Shown here piece by piece: positions 35,391 through 44,877 of a stretch of 64,000 nt of DNA. Source of the DNA: Dyadobacter beijingensis DSM 21582 (GTDB lineage: Bacteria; Bacteroidota; Bacteroidia; Cytophagales; Spirosomataceae); the NCBI RefSeq assembly GCF_000382205.1, contig NZ_KB907790.1, positions 372,001 through 436,000 of the forward strand, written 5' to 3'. Under the pieces are notes generated by a model. The model was not told the DNA's origin. It ran no database searches and worked only from the letters and a program-made list of their open reading frames with translations. Position 1 is the first letter of the stretch; each line of letters begins with the position of its first letter. The position numbers and the translations under genes are program-made.

Positions 35391-38300
35391 TCAGATCGTT
35401 TCGTTCTGCCAGTTGGGGTTCACTACCTCAGGCTGGCCCTTGCGGAACCATTTGTCGCGTACGCGCTCGTTCACGTAATACATACACGGCACCATCACGA
35501 GCGTGAGTATCGTCGAGAACGTCAAACCGAAAATGATCGTCCAGGCGAGGATGTTCCAGAACACCGAGCTTGGACCACCCACGATCAGGTGCGGTTGCAA
35601 GTCGCGGAAAAGTCCCACGAAGTCGACCGTGATACCTAATGCGAGGGGTACCAGACCGAGTACGGCCGCGGAGGCAGTGAGCAATACGGGTGTCAGACGA
35701 ATCGCGCCGCCTTCGATAATGGCTTCGCGCATGGGGTACCCGCGCCCGCGGAGCTCTTCGATAAACTCGATGAGCAGGATGCCGTTTTTCACCACAATAC
35801 CGGCCAATGCAATGATACCTACGCCGGACATGATGATCGAGAAGTCCTTGTTGAAGATCACGAAACCGAGCAATACGCCGATCAGCGAGAGTACGATGGT
35901 GAAGAAGATAATGAATGGCTTGATCACCGAGTTGAACTGCGTCGCGAGGATCAGGTAAATGAGCATGATCGCCGCTCCGAATGCGGTCCCGAGGAACGAC
36001 ATCGATTCGGCCTGCTCTTCCTGCTCACCGCCCATTTTAATGATATAGCCGTTCGGTACTTCCATTTCCTGGATCACATTCTGGATCTGCGCCACGATTT
36101 CGTTCGCGTTGTAGCCCGGCAATACATCGGAGCCCAGCGTAACGATCCGGCGCTGGTCCTGGCGGTTGATCTGGCTGAATGTGGTTGAATAATGGATATT
36201 CGCTACCGAGGTGATCGGCACCTGGCGCAATGCACCGCCCATATTCATGTCGCGGTACACGACATTGAGGCTCAATAGCTTCTCGATCTGCTCGCGGTCG
36301 TCTTTTTCGAGGCGTACCATAATCGGGTATTCGTCCTTGTCGTCGCGGAATTTGGACACTTCCAAACCGAACAATGCGGTACGAACGGCCAATGCGATCT
36401 GCTGGGAACTGATACCTTCGCGTTGTGCCTTCTCGCGGTCGATGTCGATCACGATTTCGGGCTTGTTCGTCACGAGGTCGGAACGGAGCTGGTCGATGCC
36501 TTCGATACCCGAATCCTGTACTTTTTTGAGCACATCTTTTTCCAGTTTTTGCAGTACTTCAAACTCGTCACCGGAAATTTCGATCGAAATAGGCTTACCG
36601 GTAGGAGGCCCTACGGCTTCGCGTTCTACGGAAATTTCAGCACCCGGAATACCTGCAACCGCCTCGCGGATCTTGCGCAGAATAGCCTCCGACGACCTTC
36701 CGCCACGCTCCGTACCATACACGAATGCCACCGTTACTTTCGACTTGTGCGGCGTGGCCGAGCGGTCGGGGTTGTACGGGTCGCCGGCGTTTTTACCTAC
36801 GTTGGCGATCACGGAGTTGACCATATCCATCGCTTTTTCCTTTTCCAGCACATCAAAAACACGTTTTTCGATGATCTTGGTCACGGAGTCGGTCACTCGG
36901 GCATCGGTACCGATCGGGAGTTTGTTATACACATACACATAATCCGGGTCACCGCTTGGGAAGAACAGTACTTTGGGCTGTGCAATGCCGGTGATGACGA
37001 ATGTCGCGATCAAAAGCAGGAACACGGCGACGATTGCAAATACCGGTCTCCAACCTCTCAGTAGCCAGTCGATCAGCTTGCGATAGCCATTTTTCAATGC
37101 GGGAAGCAGGTTGTCCTGGAAAGGGACAAGGATTCTCGGTGTAAGGATATAGTGGTTGAAAATCCAGAGTATCAATATGAATACAAAGAAATTACCCACA
37201 CCGCGGTCGATCAGGTAGCCTATTGCCGCTGCCACCACGAGGATGATCACCGGTCGGCGGATCGCCTTAAAGCTCGTGTCGTGCGCTTCTTTCTCGTCGT
37301 CATGACGGCCCATGAACGACACCGCGAACACGGGGTTCATTACATAAGCCACAAACAATGACGCGCCCAGCGTGATAATGAGCGTCAGCGGCATGAACTT
37401 CATGAATTCCCCGACTATACCCGACCAGAACAACAGCGGGAAGAACGGCGCGATGGTCGTTAATGTACCGGAAAGTACCGGAATGAATACCTCGCCTGCC
37501 GCCGCTTTTACCGCCTGCTGGATCGTCCAGTCCTTATGCTGGTTGAAAAGCCGGTGCGTGTTCTCAATTACCACAATGGCATCATCCACCACGAGACCGA
37601 TCCCGAGCAGGAATGCGAAGAGTACGATGGTGTTCAGGGTAAATTCCGTCCCGACCATCGGACCGATGATCGGCATCATCACAAATGCTACCAAGGCGGA
37701 CAATGGCACCGAGAGCCCTACGAAAATCGCGTCGCGCACGCCCATGAAGAACATCAGTACCATTACCACGAAAATAAAGCCGAGTACAACGGTGTTGATC
37801 AGATCGTGCAGGTCGGCGCGGGTCTGGATGGACGAGTCGGCCGTGATATTGATGTCCAGTCCGGATGGAAAACGGTTTTCGCGGTAATCGGCGATCACGT
37901 CCTCGATCTTGTCGGCGGCATCCACGAGGTTTTCGCCGGAACGTTTGATGACGTTCAACGTAATGACCGTTTTACCGGCCAAACGTGCGAAATCCTGCTG
38001 TTCTTCGAAGCTGTCGGCTACTTCGGCAATGTCGCCAAGGCGGATGGTAGCGCCCGTGGCCGTGCGGATGCGGATATTCGCCATGTCGCGCACATCGGTA
38101 TACTCGCCTTTCACGCGCAATGTCCGGCGCACGCCTTCGACATTCAGCTCGCCGCCTGAGACGTTGATGTTTTCGCTCTGGATCGCCGTTTGTACATCAT
38201 AGAATGTCAAACCGGTCGACTTCATGCGGTCGAGGTTTACGTTAATCTGGATCTCGCGGTTCAATGCGCCGAGAATATCCACGCGGGTGATTTCCGGCAA

Positions 38301-38822
38301 TGCTTCGATCCCGTCCTGCAAATCTTCCGCATATTGTTTCAGTTGTTTCAAAGAATAGTTACCGGCGATGTTAACGTTCATGATCGGGAACTCCGAGAAG
38401 TTCACGTCCTGCGCCGTCGGACCCGAATCGAGGTTTTGGGGTAAATCGGTTTTGGCCTTATCCACCGCATCCCTGACTCTTTGCAGTGCAACTTCCACGG
38501 CCACGTCGGGCGTAAACTCGACCAGGATTACCGAAACGTCCTGCAATGCATTGGATTTGATCTTTTTAACACCGTTGAGCGATTTCAGCTGCTTTTCGAT
38601 CGGTTTGTTGATCGTGTTCTCGATATCGGCCGGCGCCGTTCCGAAATACACCGTGTTGATGTAAATCTGCGGGATCTTGATGTCGGGAAACTGCTCTTTC
38701 GGCAGGTTATTGTACACCATGAACCCCGCCAGCGTAATGATGAACGTAAAGATGTAGATCGTCGTCCTGTTCTCTACGCACCAGTTGGTGAAGCTTAGGG
38801 TTTTGTATTCGCTAAATTTCAT
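35391..38822 (-). CDS. RND-family efflux permease
   Basis: Inner-membrane proton-driven pump of 1143 residues, forming a tripartite exporter with the adaptor and TolC-type genes just upstream in the operon. The proton-relay helix with the Asp pair is at residues 413-414 (GLVVDDAIVVIENT). Two large periplasmic domains follow TM1 and TM7. It is about 100 residues longer than AcrB-like pumps: between TM6 and TM7 an insert with two extra hydrophobic stretches (about 522-560, PVIILVVAAAIGYLI and NFFVFILILWIFNHYIL) is present. The sequence is closer to the HAE1 drug branch than to heavy-metal pumps. Substrate unknown. Confidence 0.92.
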   Translation of the reverse strand: MKFSEYKTLSFTNWCVENRTTIYIFTFIITLAGFMVYNNLPKEQFPDIKIPQIYINTVYFGTAPADIENTINKPIEKQLKSLNGVKKIKSNALQDVSVILVEFTPDVAVEVALQRVRDAVDKAKTDLPQNLDSGPTAQDVNFSEFPIMNVNIAGNYSLKQLKQYAEDLQDGIEALPEITRVDILGALNREIQINVNLDRMKSTGLTFYDVQTAIQSENINVSGGELNVEGVRRTLRVKGEYTDVRDMANIRIRTATGATIRLGDIAEVADSFEEQQDFARLAGKTVITLNVIKRSGENLVDAADKIEDVIADYRENRFPSGLDINITADSSIQTRADLHDLINTVVLGFIFVVMVLMFFMGVRDAIFVGLSVPLSALVAFVMMPIIGPMVGTEFTLNTIVLFAFLLGIGLVVDDAIVVIENTHRLFNQHKDWTIQQAVKAAAGEVFIPVLSGTLTTIAPFFPLLFWSGIVGEFMKFMPLTLIITLGASLFVAYVMNPVFAVSFMGRHDDEKEAHDTSFKAIRRPVIILVVAAAIGYLIDRGVGNFFVFILILWIFNHYILTPRILVPFQDNLLPALKNGYRKLIDWLLRGWRPVFAIVAVFLLLIATFVITGIAQPKVLFFPSGDPDYVYVYNKLPIGTDARVTDSVTKIIEKRVFDVLEKEKAMDMVNSVIANVGKNAGDPYNPDRSATPHKSKVTVAFVYGTERGGRSSEAILRKIREAVAGIPGAEISVEREAVGPPTGKPISIEISGDEFEVLQKLEKDVLKKVQDSGIEGIDQLRSDLVTNKPEIVIDIDREKAQREGISSQQIALAVRTALFGLEVSKFRDDKDEYPIMVRLEKDDREQIEKLLSLNVVYRDMNMGGALRQVPITSVANIHYSTTFSQINRQDQRRIVTLGSDVLPGYNANEIVAQIQNVIQEMEVPNGYIIKMGGEQEEQAESMSFLGTAFGAAIMLIYLILATQFNSVIKPFIIFFTIVLSLIGVLLGFVIFNKDFSIIMSGVGIIALAGIVVKNGILLIEFIEELRGRGYPMREAIIEGGAIRLTPVLLTASAAVLGLVPLALGITVDFVGLFRDLQPHLIVGGPSSVFWNILAWTIIFGLTFSTILTLVMVPCMYYVNERVRDKWFRKGQPEVVNPNWQNETI

Positions 38823-38923
38823 AATGTTGAATGAATGAATGACTGAATAGGGGATTGTGCATTCTTGACAATCCCTGACAACTCCTGACTACAACTGACC
38901 TATGACGGTCGTCATTCTTCTCG

Positions 38924-40054
38924 TTAGTAGCTGATCGGCTGACCGTCGGACACTTCCTGGTAGCCCAGTGTGATCAGCTGGTCGCCGGCCGTCAGGCCCG
39001 ACAGGATTTCCACCTTGCCATTGTAGCTCAGCCCCGTCTTCACTTCTTTCGCCTTGGCTACTTTCTTATTGCCCTCGGTGACGGCTACGTAAACCACATT
39101 GCCTTTTTCGGTACTCTGCACGTAGTTCTGGTCGATCGCCAGTGCATTTTTGCTGGTAGCGTCGTTGATCTGCACCTGCGCCATCATATTAGGTTTAATA
39201 TCGCGGTCGGAAGGGAGGTTAGCCTCGATCGTGAATGTTCTTGACAAAGGATCTACCGCCGTGCTCACAAATGTTACGCGGGCTTTGTATTCCTTTTTCA
39301 GGTCAGGGAATTTGACAATCACCTCGTCGCCCTTTTTCACGCTGGCCGCATACACGTCCGATACTTTCGCCGAAACTTTCAGGTTGCTCAAATTCACTAC
39401 CCGCACGACGCCTACGCCCGGGGAAGCGGTTTCGCCTACTTTAATGTTTACCTGGTCGACAACACCGGACATGGGCGACACGATATTCGTCTGCGCGATC
39501 TGCGTATTCAAAGTAGCCAGCTTTCTTTCCAGTGACTCTTTGTTGTTTTTCGCTTGCAGGTATTGCAGCTCAGTGCCGATTTTCTGGTCCCAAAGGTTTT
39601 TCTGCTTTTCGTAAAGGGTATTAGCCAGGCTCAGTGAAGTTTTCAGCTCTTCAATGGATTCGGTGAGGATGCTGTTGTCGATCTTGCCGATCACGCTGCC
39701 CGCTTTCACCGCGTCGCCTTCCTTCACGTACATGGCCACAATGGCACCGCCGGTTTTAGGGGTCACGAGGACATTGTTTTTTGCGTCAACCGTGCCTTGG
39801 AGTTCCACATAATGCTTGAAAGTCTCCGAATTCAAGGTAGCGATCGATACCGGTTTCACTTTGGCTTCCGTCGTTTTCTTCGGGTCCAGTTTACCGATCT
39901 CGATTTCCAATGCCTTTATTTTCTTATCATTTTCAGCCTGCTGGGCTTTCAGCTGAGCAAGCTCTTCTTTTTTGCCTTCGAGCCCTTCTTTTTTGGCAGA
40001 GCAGGCAGCCAGCAACGTGGCAAAGGCGGTTATGATGAGAATATTCCTTTTCAT
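38924..40054 (-). CDS. RND periplasmic adaptor (membrane fusion lipoprotein)
   Basis: Adaptor of 376 residues that bridges the pump and the outer-membrane channel. A lipobox ends at Cys18 (ATLLAAC), so it is a lipoprotein of the inner membrane facing the periplasm. A charged coiled-coil follows (ELAQLKAQQAENDKKIKALE, about residues 27-55). The lipoyl/barrel-sandwich halves (GTVDAKNNVLVTPKTGG and MSGVVDQVNIKVGETASPG) flank the alpha-hairpin. The beta-barrel and membrane-proximal domains close it. Start is the ATG at the lipoprotein signal, not an in-frame codon eight residues earlier. It lies 45 bases after the TolC-type gene. Confidence 0.93.
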   Translation of the reverse strand: MKRNILIITAFATLLAACSAKKEGLEGKKEELAQLKAQQAENDKKIKALEIEIGKLDPKKTTEAKVKPVSIATLNSETFKHYVELQGTVDAKNNVLVTPKTGGAIVAMYVKEGDAVKAGSVIGKIDNSILTESIEELKTSLSLANTLYEKQKNLWDQKIGTELQYLQAKNNKESLERKLATLNTQIAQTNIVSPMSGVVDQVNIKVGETASPGVGVVRVVNLSNLKVSAKVSDVYAASVKKGDEVIVKFPDLKKEYKARVTFVSTAVDPLSRTFTIEANLPSDRDIKPNMMAQVQINDATSKNALAIDQNYVQSTEKGNVVYVAVTEGNKKVAKAKEVKTGLSYNGKVEILSGLTAGDQLITLGYQEVSDGQPISY

Positions 40055-40099
40055 GATATAAGTAAGTAGCTGTTTCAAATTTTGTTAAGTGTTAATGCG

Positions 40100-41461
40100 T
40101 CATTCGGAATAAAGCTCGCCCTTGGCCTTGCTCAGATCCACTTTGGCGATCATCAGGTCGTACAATGCGGTGAAGTAGTTGGTCTGCGCCTCTTTCAAGG
40201 ACGATTCGGCATTGATTACTTCGATATTCGAGCCTACCCCTTCCTTGTATTTGATTTTTGAAACGCGCACGATCTCTTCGGCGAGTGTGAGGTTGCGTTT
40301 CTGGGTTTCCAGCGTGGCGAATGCATTTTTGATATTAATGGCGGCCTGGTTGTTTTCCAGATCGATCGATTGTTTGAGCAGGTTCTGGTTGTTCTTCACC
40401 TTGTCGATCGCGATCTTTTTCTGATTGATCTGGTATTTTTTCTGGAATCCGTCGAAAATCGGGATGTTCAGGTTTACGGACAATACCATGTTGTTGAACC
40501 ATTGCTGGGTAAAAAGCTGTGAGAACTTGTCCATACCCGCATTATACCCGTATCCCAGCGATGCCGAAACACTCGGCAGGTAGCCCGCCCGCACATTGCG
40601 CAGGTCGAGGAAGGCGAGTTTTTCCTGCGTGTTGAGCAACGAATACTCGATCCGTTTTTCATAGCTCACATCCAGGTTCCCCGATTCCGACCGCAGCTCT
40701 TCCACATTCACTGCATTGATATCGTCCGTCAGTTTAACGGGCTCATTGGCCGGCATACCCATCTGGAACCGCAGCAATGCATAGCTCAGCTCGATCAGGT
40801 TTTGCACTTTCTGGCGCTCGGTTTGCAGGTTGTTGATCTGCACTTCCAGCCGGTTTACATCCAGCAGCTCCACGAAACCGCTTGCGTTCATCGCTTTCGT
40901 CTCGCGCATGGACGAGTCTACGCGGGCGATGTTCAGGTCGAGCAGCTTGGCGCGCTCTTCCGCGACCTGCGCCGAGTAGTAAGCTTTCGTCACCGCTTCC
41001 GCTACCGACACTTTGGATGAAGTGGTGGTTTTCTGCGCCAGCTCCCGGTAAGTCGCCGCAGCTTTCAGGCCAATGAAATACGATCCATTGAAAATCAGCT
41101 GGTTCAAGGTCGCCGAAGCGGAGCCCTGCCACGGGATACCGAATTCCACGGCGGTGGGCGGCGCATCCGCGGGTGCCGTAGGATCGAAGGTACTGGCCGG
41201 CAGGAAGAACCTGGGTATAATAATGTTGTTGGTCAGCGACACGGCGCCCGTCACCTGGGGCAAGCCTGTGGCGCGGATTTCACCAATGCGGGCCTCCGCG
41301 GAAACGGCATCGAGCTGTGCATTTTTGACGTTGAGATTGTGCTTGATCGCGTAATCGACGGCCTCTTTGAGTGAATAACCGGTTTGTGCATGTAATGGTA
41401 CAAAAGTGATCAGTGCCGCGAGCAGCATCAAAGTGCTACGTATTGTTTTGGCATTTTTCAT
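40100..41461 (-). CDS. TolC-family outer-membrane efflux protein
   Basis: Outer-membrane channel of 453 residues, with signal peptide (MKNAKTIRSTLMLLAALITFVPLHAQ) and two repeats of long amphipathic helices, as in TolC. Characteristic positions include YSLKEAVDYAIKHNLNVKNA near residue 30 and the second-repeat segment ENNQAAINIKNAFATLETQK. The start overlaps the 3' end of the TetR gene by 26 bases, so the channel gene is likely translated together with the regulator. Order of transcription: regulator, channel, adaptor, pump. Confidence 0.93.
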   Translation of the reverse strand: MKNAKTIRSTLMLLAALITFVPLHAQTGYSLKEAVDYAIKHNLNVKNAQLDAVSAEARIGEIRATGLPQVTGAVSLTNNIIIPRFFLPASTFDPTAPADAPPTAVEFGIPWQGSASATLNQLIFNGSYFIGLKAAATYRELAQKTTTSSKVSVAEAVTKAYYSAQVAEERAKLLDLNIARVDSSMRETKAMNASGFVELLDVNRLEVQINNLQTERQKVQNLIELSYALLRFQMGMPANEPVKLTDDINAVNVEELRSESGNLDVSYEKRIEYSLLNTQEKLAFLDLRNVRAGYLPSVSASLGYGYNAGMDKFSQLFTQQWFNNMVLSVNLNIPIFDGFQKKYQINQKKIAIDKVKNNQNLLKQSIDLENNQAAINIKNAFATLETQKRNLTLAEEIVRVSKIKYKEGVGSNIEVINAESSLKEAQTNYFTALYDLMIAKVDLSKAKGELYSE

Positions 41462-42077
41462 GGATATTGAGTTCAGTTGCTGGTTTATCTTTTATGGTGT
41501 TGTAGTATTCAAATCCTTTTTCCGAAAGTATCCCCCTCAAAAAATGTCCGAGAAACTGGGTTTGGACATGCATCATGCTGAACTTCTTGGCAGGATATAC
41601 CGTCGGGTCGAAAGCGAGCACGATCTGTTCCACGCGCAGGAGGGAGAGCACATCCACGTCGATATCCGGGCGGTAGACGCCTGCTTGAATGCCTTTCAGC
41701 AGGTTGTCGCGGATGTTTCGGATAATGTACTCGTGCTTGTAGTTCTGGAAAAGCTCCCAGGCGTTGGGATAGTATTTTTTCAGATCGTACAAAAGCGTCG
41801 GGTTCATGGTGGCGAGCGTCTCCTGCATTTGCACCGTGGCGTACATCACTTCCTCGATCGGGTTTTCGGCGAGTTCTTCCAGCTTCTTCATTTCACATTT
41901 CTGCGTCCGGATCTCCTCCTGGATCACGAGGGCGAGAATGGCCTCCTTATCGGAGTAATGCTGGTAAATGGTACGCTTCGAAATTCCCAGGTCGCGGGCA
42001 ATGTCGTCCATCGTGACGCTGCGGATGCCGTAGCGCCAAAACAGGTTCAATGCCGATTTGATAATTCGCTCTTTCAC
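41436..42077 (-). CDS. TetR-family regulator of the efflux operon
   Basis: Repressor-type DNA-binding protein, about 213 residues from a GTG start (VKERIIKSALNLFWRYG); a TTG 30 bases upstream would add ten residues, and no ATG is available. The N-terminal helix-turn-helix is clear (MDDIARDLGISKRTIYQHYSDKEAIL). The C-terminal ligand-binding domain is variable, so the inducer is unknown. It is the first gene of the efflux operon. A perfect 10-base inverted repeat just upstream is a candidate operator, suggesting it represses itself together with the pump genes. Confidence 0.88.
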   Translation of the reverse strand: MKERIIKSALNLFWRYGIRSVTMDDIARDLGISKRTIYQHYSDKEAILALVIQEEIRTQKCEMKKLEELAENPIEEVMYATVQMQETLATMNPTLLYDLKKYYPNAWELFQNYKHEYIIRNIRDNLLKGIQAGVYRPDIDVDVLSLLRVEQIVLAFDPTVYPAKKFSMMHVQTQFLGHFLRGILSEKGFEYYNTIKDKPATELNIHEKCQNNT

Positions 42078-42113
42078 AGCGACAAATTTGAAATTTTCGA
42101 ATGACAAAAACCA

Positions 42114-42143
42114 AGAAAACTTTGAGAATGTTTAAAGTTTTCT
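42114..42143. promoter_or_regulatory. Inverted repeat, candidate TetR operator
   Basis: AGAAAACTTT (42114-42123) and AAAGTTTTCT (42134-42143) are perfect complements separated by ten bases. The repeat lies just upstream of the regulator gene of the efflux operon. Half-site spacing of about two helical turns suits a dimeric repressor. Confidence 0.55.
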
Positions 42144-42630
42144 GTGCTTTAGTAATCGGTTATCGGCAAAGAAGGCACATAGCCAGCGTACAAATGCGGT
42201 TAAATGCTGTGGATTAGTGGGATTGGCGACTTTTTGGCCTCTTTTCGGGCGTCGCCGTTTTGAGCAGGATCATAGGGAAATGGTTTTTAGTTGTTGAGAA
42301 ATGTATAAATCTTGAATAGGACTATATTTAGAATAAATAGGCTGCAAAAAGAGTGGTCGTGCTGACGTTTGGATGCTTTCGTGTGAGGCCGCATTCAAAT
42401 TTCCGGCCTGAAAATAGGCAGCGGTGAACCGGTTGGTCAATTAAAAAATTATTAAGCGGGTATTTTCGGGTATGAACTTGGCAAATAGCGAGATAAATTG
42501 CTTTCGAATGGGAATGATTTGACAACGATCCGTGTTTGGAAATGACACATATTCTGACCAATTTTCGGGTCATTTTCGTTCCTATTTTTTAACACCCAAT
42601 TCACTAATTGCCATCGCGACAAACAAATCA
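42144..42630. other. Intergenic region before arginine decarboxylase
   Basis: Nearly 490 bases without a convincing gene. The left side can hold the divergent efflux-operon promoter and the right side the decarboxylase promoter. I see no exact promoter consensus and no strong hairpin in it. Confidence 0.4.
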
Positions 42631-44109
42631 ATGAAAAGCTACATTGACCTGATTCAGCAAACGTTCGAGTTTCCGACCATGGAGTTCAACGTTGATAATA
42701 ATGAGTTGCTGTTCAACAATGTACCTCTGATGGATATCATCAAGGAACATGGTACGCCGTTAAAAATCAATTATCTGCCCAAGATCGGAGAGCATATCGA
42801 GAATGCGAATATGTTTTTCCGCAATGCCTTCAAAAGACATAATTACAAAGGCACCTATACCTATTGCTATTGCACGAAATCGTCGCATTTCAGCTTTGTG
42901 CTCGAAGAGGCGTTGAAGCATAATATCCATATCGAAACGTCTTCGGCCTTCGATATTCCCATTATCCGGGAGCTTTACCGCCGCGGAAAGGTCAACAAAA
43001 GCACTTACATTCTCGCGAACGGCTACAAGCTGCCGCGCTATACGCAATACCTGAGCGAGCTGATCAACGAGGGTTTCAACGTGGTGCCCATTCTCGATAA
43101 TCTCAAAGAAATTGAGTCGTACGAGCAGCAGGTAACGGCGGATTCCGTGCATTTCGGAATGCGCATCGCGACGGACGAGGAGCCGAATTTTGCATTCTAT
43201 ACCTCGCGTTTGGGTATCCGTTATAATGATGTTCAGCAGTTATACAAAGAGAAGATCGAGCCGAATCCTCGTTTCAAGCTCAAAATGCTGCACTTTTTCA
43301 TCAATACCGGTATCAAGGACAGCGCCTATTATTGGAGTGAACTGACCCGCTTTATGTTCAAGTATTGCGAGATGAAGAAACTTTGCCCGGATCTCGATTC
43401 GATCGATATCGGCGGCGGGCTTCCGATCCAGACTTCGCTGCAATCGGGCTACGACTACCAGCAGATGATCGACGAGATCATTGAAAATATCCAGTGGATC
43501 TGCAATAAGAACAACGTGCCCGTTCCGCATATCTTCACGGAATTCGGAAGCTATACCGTTGGCGAAAGCGGCGCGGTGATCTATGAAATTATCGACAAGA
43601 AGCTGCAAAATGACAAGGAGCTTTGGTACATGATCAACGGCTCGTTCATTACCCAGCTGCCCGATTCGTGGGGGATGAACCAGAAGTACATCATGCTGCC
43701 GATCAATAACTGGGATAATCCTTATCAGAAGGTGAACCTTGGCGGACTGACTTGCGATTCGCAGGATTTCTATAACAGCGAAATGCACAGCGCCGACCTG
43801 TACATGCCGATTTTCGAAGATAACGAGCCGCAATACATCGGTTTCTTCCACACCGGCGCCTACCAGGAGTCGCTCGGAGGTTACGGCGGCATTCAGCATT
43901 GCCTAATCCCGGCACCGAAGCACGTGCTCGTTGACCGCGACGAAGAAGGCCGCATTACCACACGCGTATTCGCCGACGAGCAAAACAGCGACTCGATGCT
44001 GCGCATTCTGGGTTTCAAGGAAGAGCCTTATGGTGCTCAGGATGGAAAACCGGCCGTTGAAAAGAAGCGTGAGAAGCCGGTACAGGAATTGGAAGAAACA
44101 AAAATCTGA
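42631..44109 (+). CDS. speA: Arginine decarboxylase (PLP-dependent, SpeA-like)
   Basis: Converts arginine to agmatine at the start of polyamine synthesis. The fold is the alanine-racemase-type barrel plus C-terminal beta-domain; the PLP lysine is probably Lys83 in YCYCTKSSHF. Further family segments are SIDIGGGLPIQ and the glycine-rich phosphate site around FTEFGSYTVGESG. The ATG chosen gives 492 residues; upstream in-frame codons would add 33 residues without homology-like character. A charged tail (KKREKPVQELEETKI) closes it. It is shorter than E. coli SpeA (about 630), as is usual in Bacteroidota. Ornithine or diaminopimelate decarboxylase activity is less likely but not excluded. Confidence 0.82.
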   Translation: MKSYIDLIQQTFEFPTMEFNVDNNELLFNNVPLMDIIKEHGTPLKINYLPKIGEHIENANMFFRNAFKRHNYKGTYTYCYCTKSSHFSFVLEEALKHNIHIETSSAFDIPIIRELYRRGKVNKSTYILANGYKLPRYTQYLSELINEGFNVVPILDNLKEIESYEQQVTADSVHFGMRIATDEEPNFAFYTSRLGIRYNDVQQLYKEKIEPNPRFKLKMLHFFINTGIKDSAYYWSELTRFMFKYCEMKKLCPDLDSIDIGGGLPIQTSLQSGYDYQQMIDEIIENIQWICNKNNVPVPHIFTEFGSYTVGESGAVIYEIIDKKLQNDKELWYMINGSFITQLPDSWGMNQKYIMLPINNWDNPYQKVNLGGLTCDSQDFYNSEMHSADLYMPIFEDNEPQYIGFFHTGAYQESLGGYGGIQHCLIPAPKHVLVDRDEEGRITTRVFADEQNSDSMLRILGFKEEPYGAQDGKPAVEKKREKPVQELEETKI

Positions 44110-44121
44110 TCGCCGTATATA

Positions 44122-44182
44122 AAGTTCTTTGAATGAGTTCGTTATTAGTCAGGCTAAAACGCTCGTTCAAAGAACTTAATTT
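44122..44182 (+). terminator. Intrinsic terminator after arginine decarboxylase
   Basis: A 12-base perfect stem AAGTTCTTTGAA / TTCAAAGAACTT with a long loop is followed by an A/T-rich tail with TTT. Confidence 0.65.
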
Positions 44183-44184
44183 TA

Positions 44185-44192
44185 TATTTTTG
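44185..44192 (+). promoter_or_regulatory. Candidate -7 element for the small lipoprotein gene
   Basis: TATTTTTG matches TAnnTTTG and lies 30 bases before the ATG of the small lipoprotein, directly after the decarboxylase terminator. A TTG box at -33 is not evident. Confidence 0.45.
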
Positions 44193-44221
44193 TAGTGACA
44201 AAATCTTATACGAACTGGAAA

Positions 44222-44350
44222 ATGAAAAAGATCTTACTTCTCGTAGCTGTTTGCGGAACATTGGCGGTGGCATCATCCTGCACCAAACACGCCTGCCCTG
44301 CTTACGGTTCTGTGCAGAAAACACAGCCTGCACCAGCGGTAAAAGCTTAA
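44222..44350 (+). CDS. Small lipoprotein, 42 residues
   Basis: A short gene encoding a 42-residue peptide. MKKILLLVAVCGTLAVASSC is a complete lipoprotein signal with Cys20 in the lipobox. The mature part is only about 23 residues: TKHACPAYGSVQKTQPAPAV and a Lys-Ala end, with one further Cys. It has its own candidate promoter and sits between the decarboxylase terminator and convergent gmhB, three bases from its end. Function unknown; possibly an envelope-anchored small protein. Confidence 0.7.
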   Translation: MKKILLLVAVCGTLAVASSCTKHACPAYGSVQKTQPAPAVKA

Positions 44351-44353
44351 TAT

Positions 44354-44875
44354 TTACCGCTCCAAAATAATTTTAGCGGCTTCCAGCAAATTTACAGCGG
44401 TATAATCTCCCGTCGATTCTTCTGCATTCGGGATAATATGCACCGTTTTTAATCCTACATTTTTACCCGCATCCATATCCCGGTCACGATCACCGACCAT
44501 CCATGACTGGTCAGGATCGATATCGTATTTGGCCATTGCCTTTTCAATCAGCAACGAGCCCGGTTTCCGCGACAACGAGTTGCCCGAATAAGCCGGGTGA
44601 TAAGGCGAGAAATACAGATCGTCCAACGCATTGTCCGAGACCTTTTGCATGGCCTCATGGATCGCGTACACATGATCAGCCGTGTAAAGTCCTTTCGCGA
44701 TACCCGCCTGGTTGGTAATGACAATCAGCAGATAACCAGCCTGTTTTAGCATTTGCAATGCCTCGGTAACTCCTTCGGGAATCTCCAGTTCTTCCAGCTT
44801 GTATAAATAATCCGGGCAATCCTCGTTCAGTACTCCGTCGCGGTCGAGGAATACGCATTTGTTCTGACCAGCCAT
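44354..44875 (-). CDS. gmhB: D-glycero-D-manno-heptose 1,7-bisphosphate phosphatase-like HAD protein
   Basis: HAD-superfamily phosphatase of 173 residues. The nucleophile motif FLDRDGVLNED has Asp11 and Asp13. Motif III/IV (MVGDRDRDMDAGKN) is near residue 135. The layout and length match GmhB, which removes a phosphate from heptose bisphosphate in the path to ADP-heptose for lipopolysaccharide. Histidinol-phosphate phosphatase is the close alternative in the same subfamily. It lies two bases after hemE and is probably co-transcribed with it. Confidence 0.8.
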   Translation of the reverse strand: MAGQNKCVFLDRDGVLNEDCPDYLYKLEELEIPEGVTEALQMLKQAGYLLIVITNQAGIAKGLYTADHVYAIHEAMQKVSDNALDDLYFSPYHPAYSGNSLSRKPGSLLIEKAMAKYDIDPDQSWMVGDRDRDMDAGKNVGLKTVHIIPNAEESTGDYTAVNLLEAAKIILER

Positions 44876-44877
44876 AT

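Noticed and set aside
42328..42573. Minus-strand frame of 81 residues before the arginine decarboxylase
   Set aside because: Composition and lack of motifs suggest chance; it lies in intergenic DNA next to the decarboxylase start.
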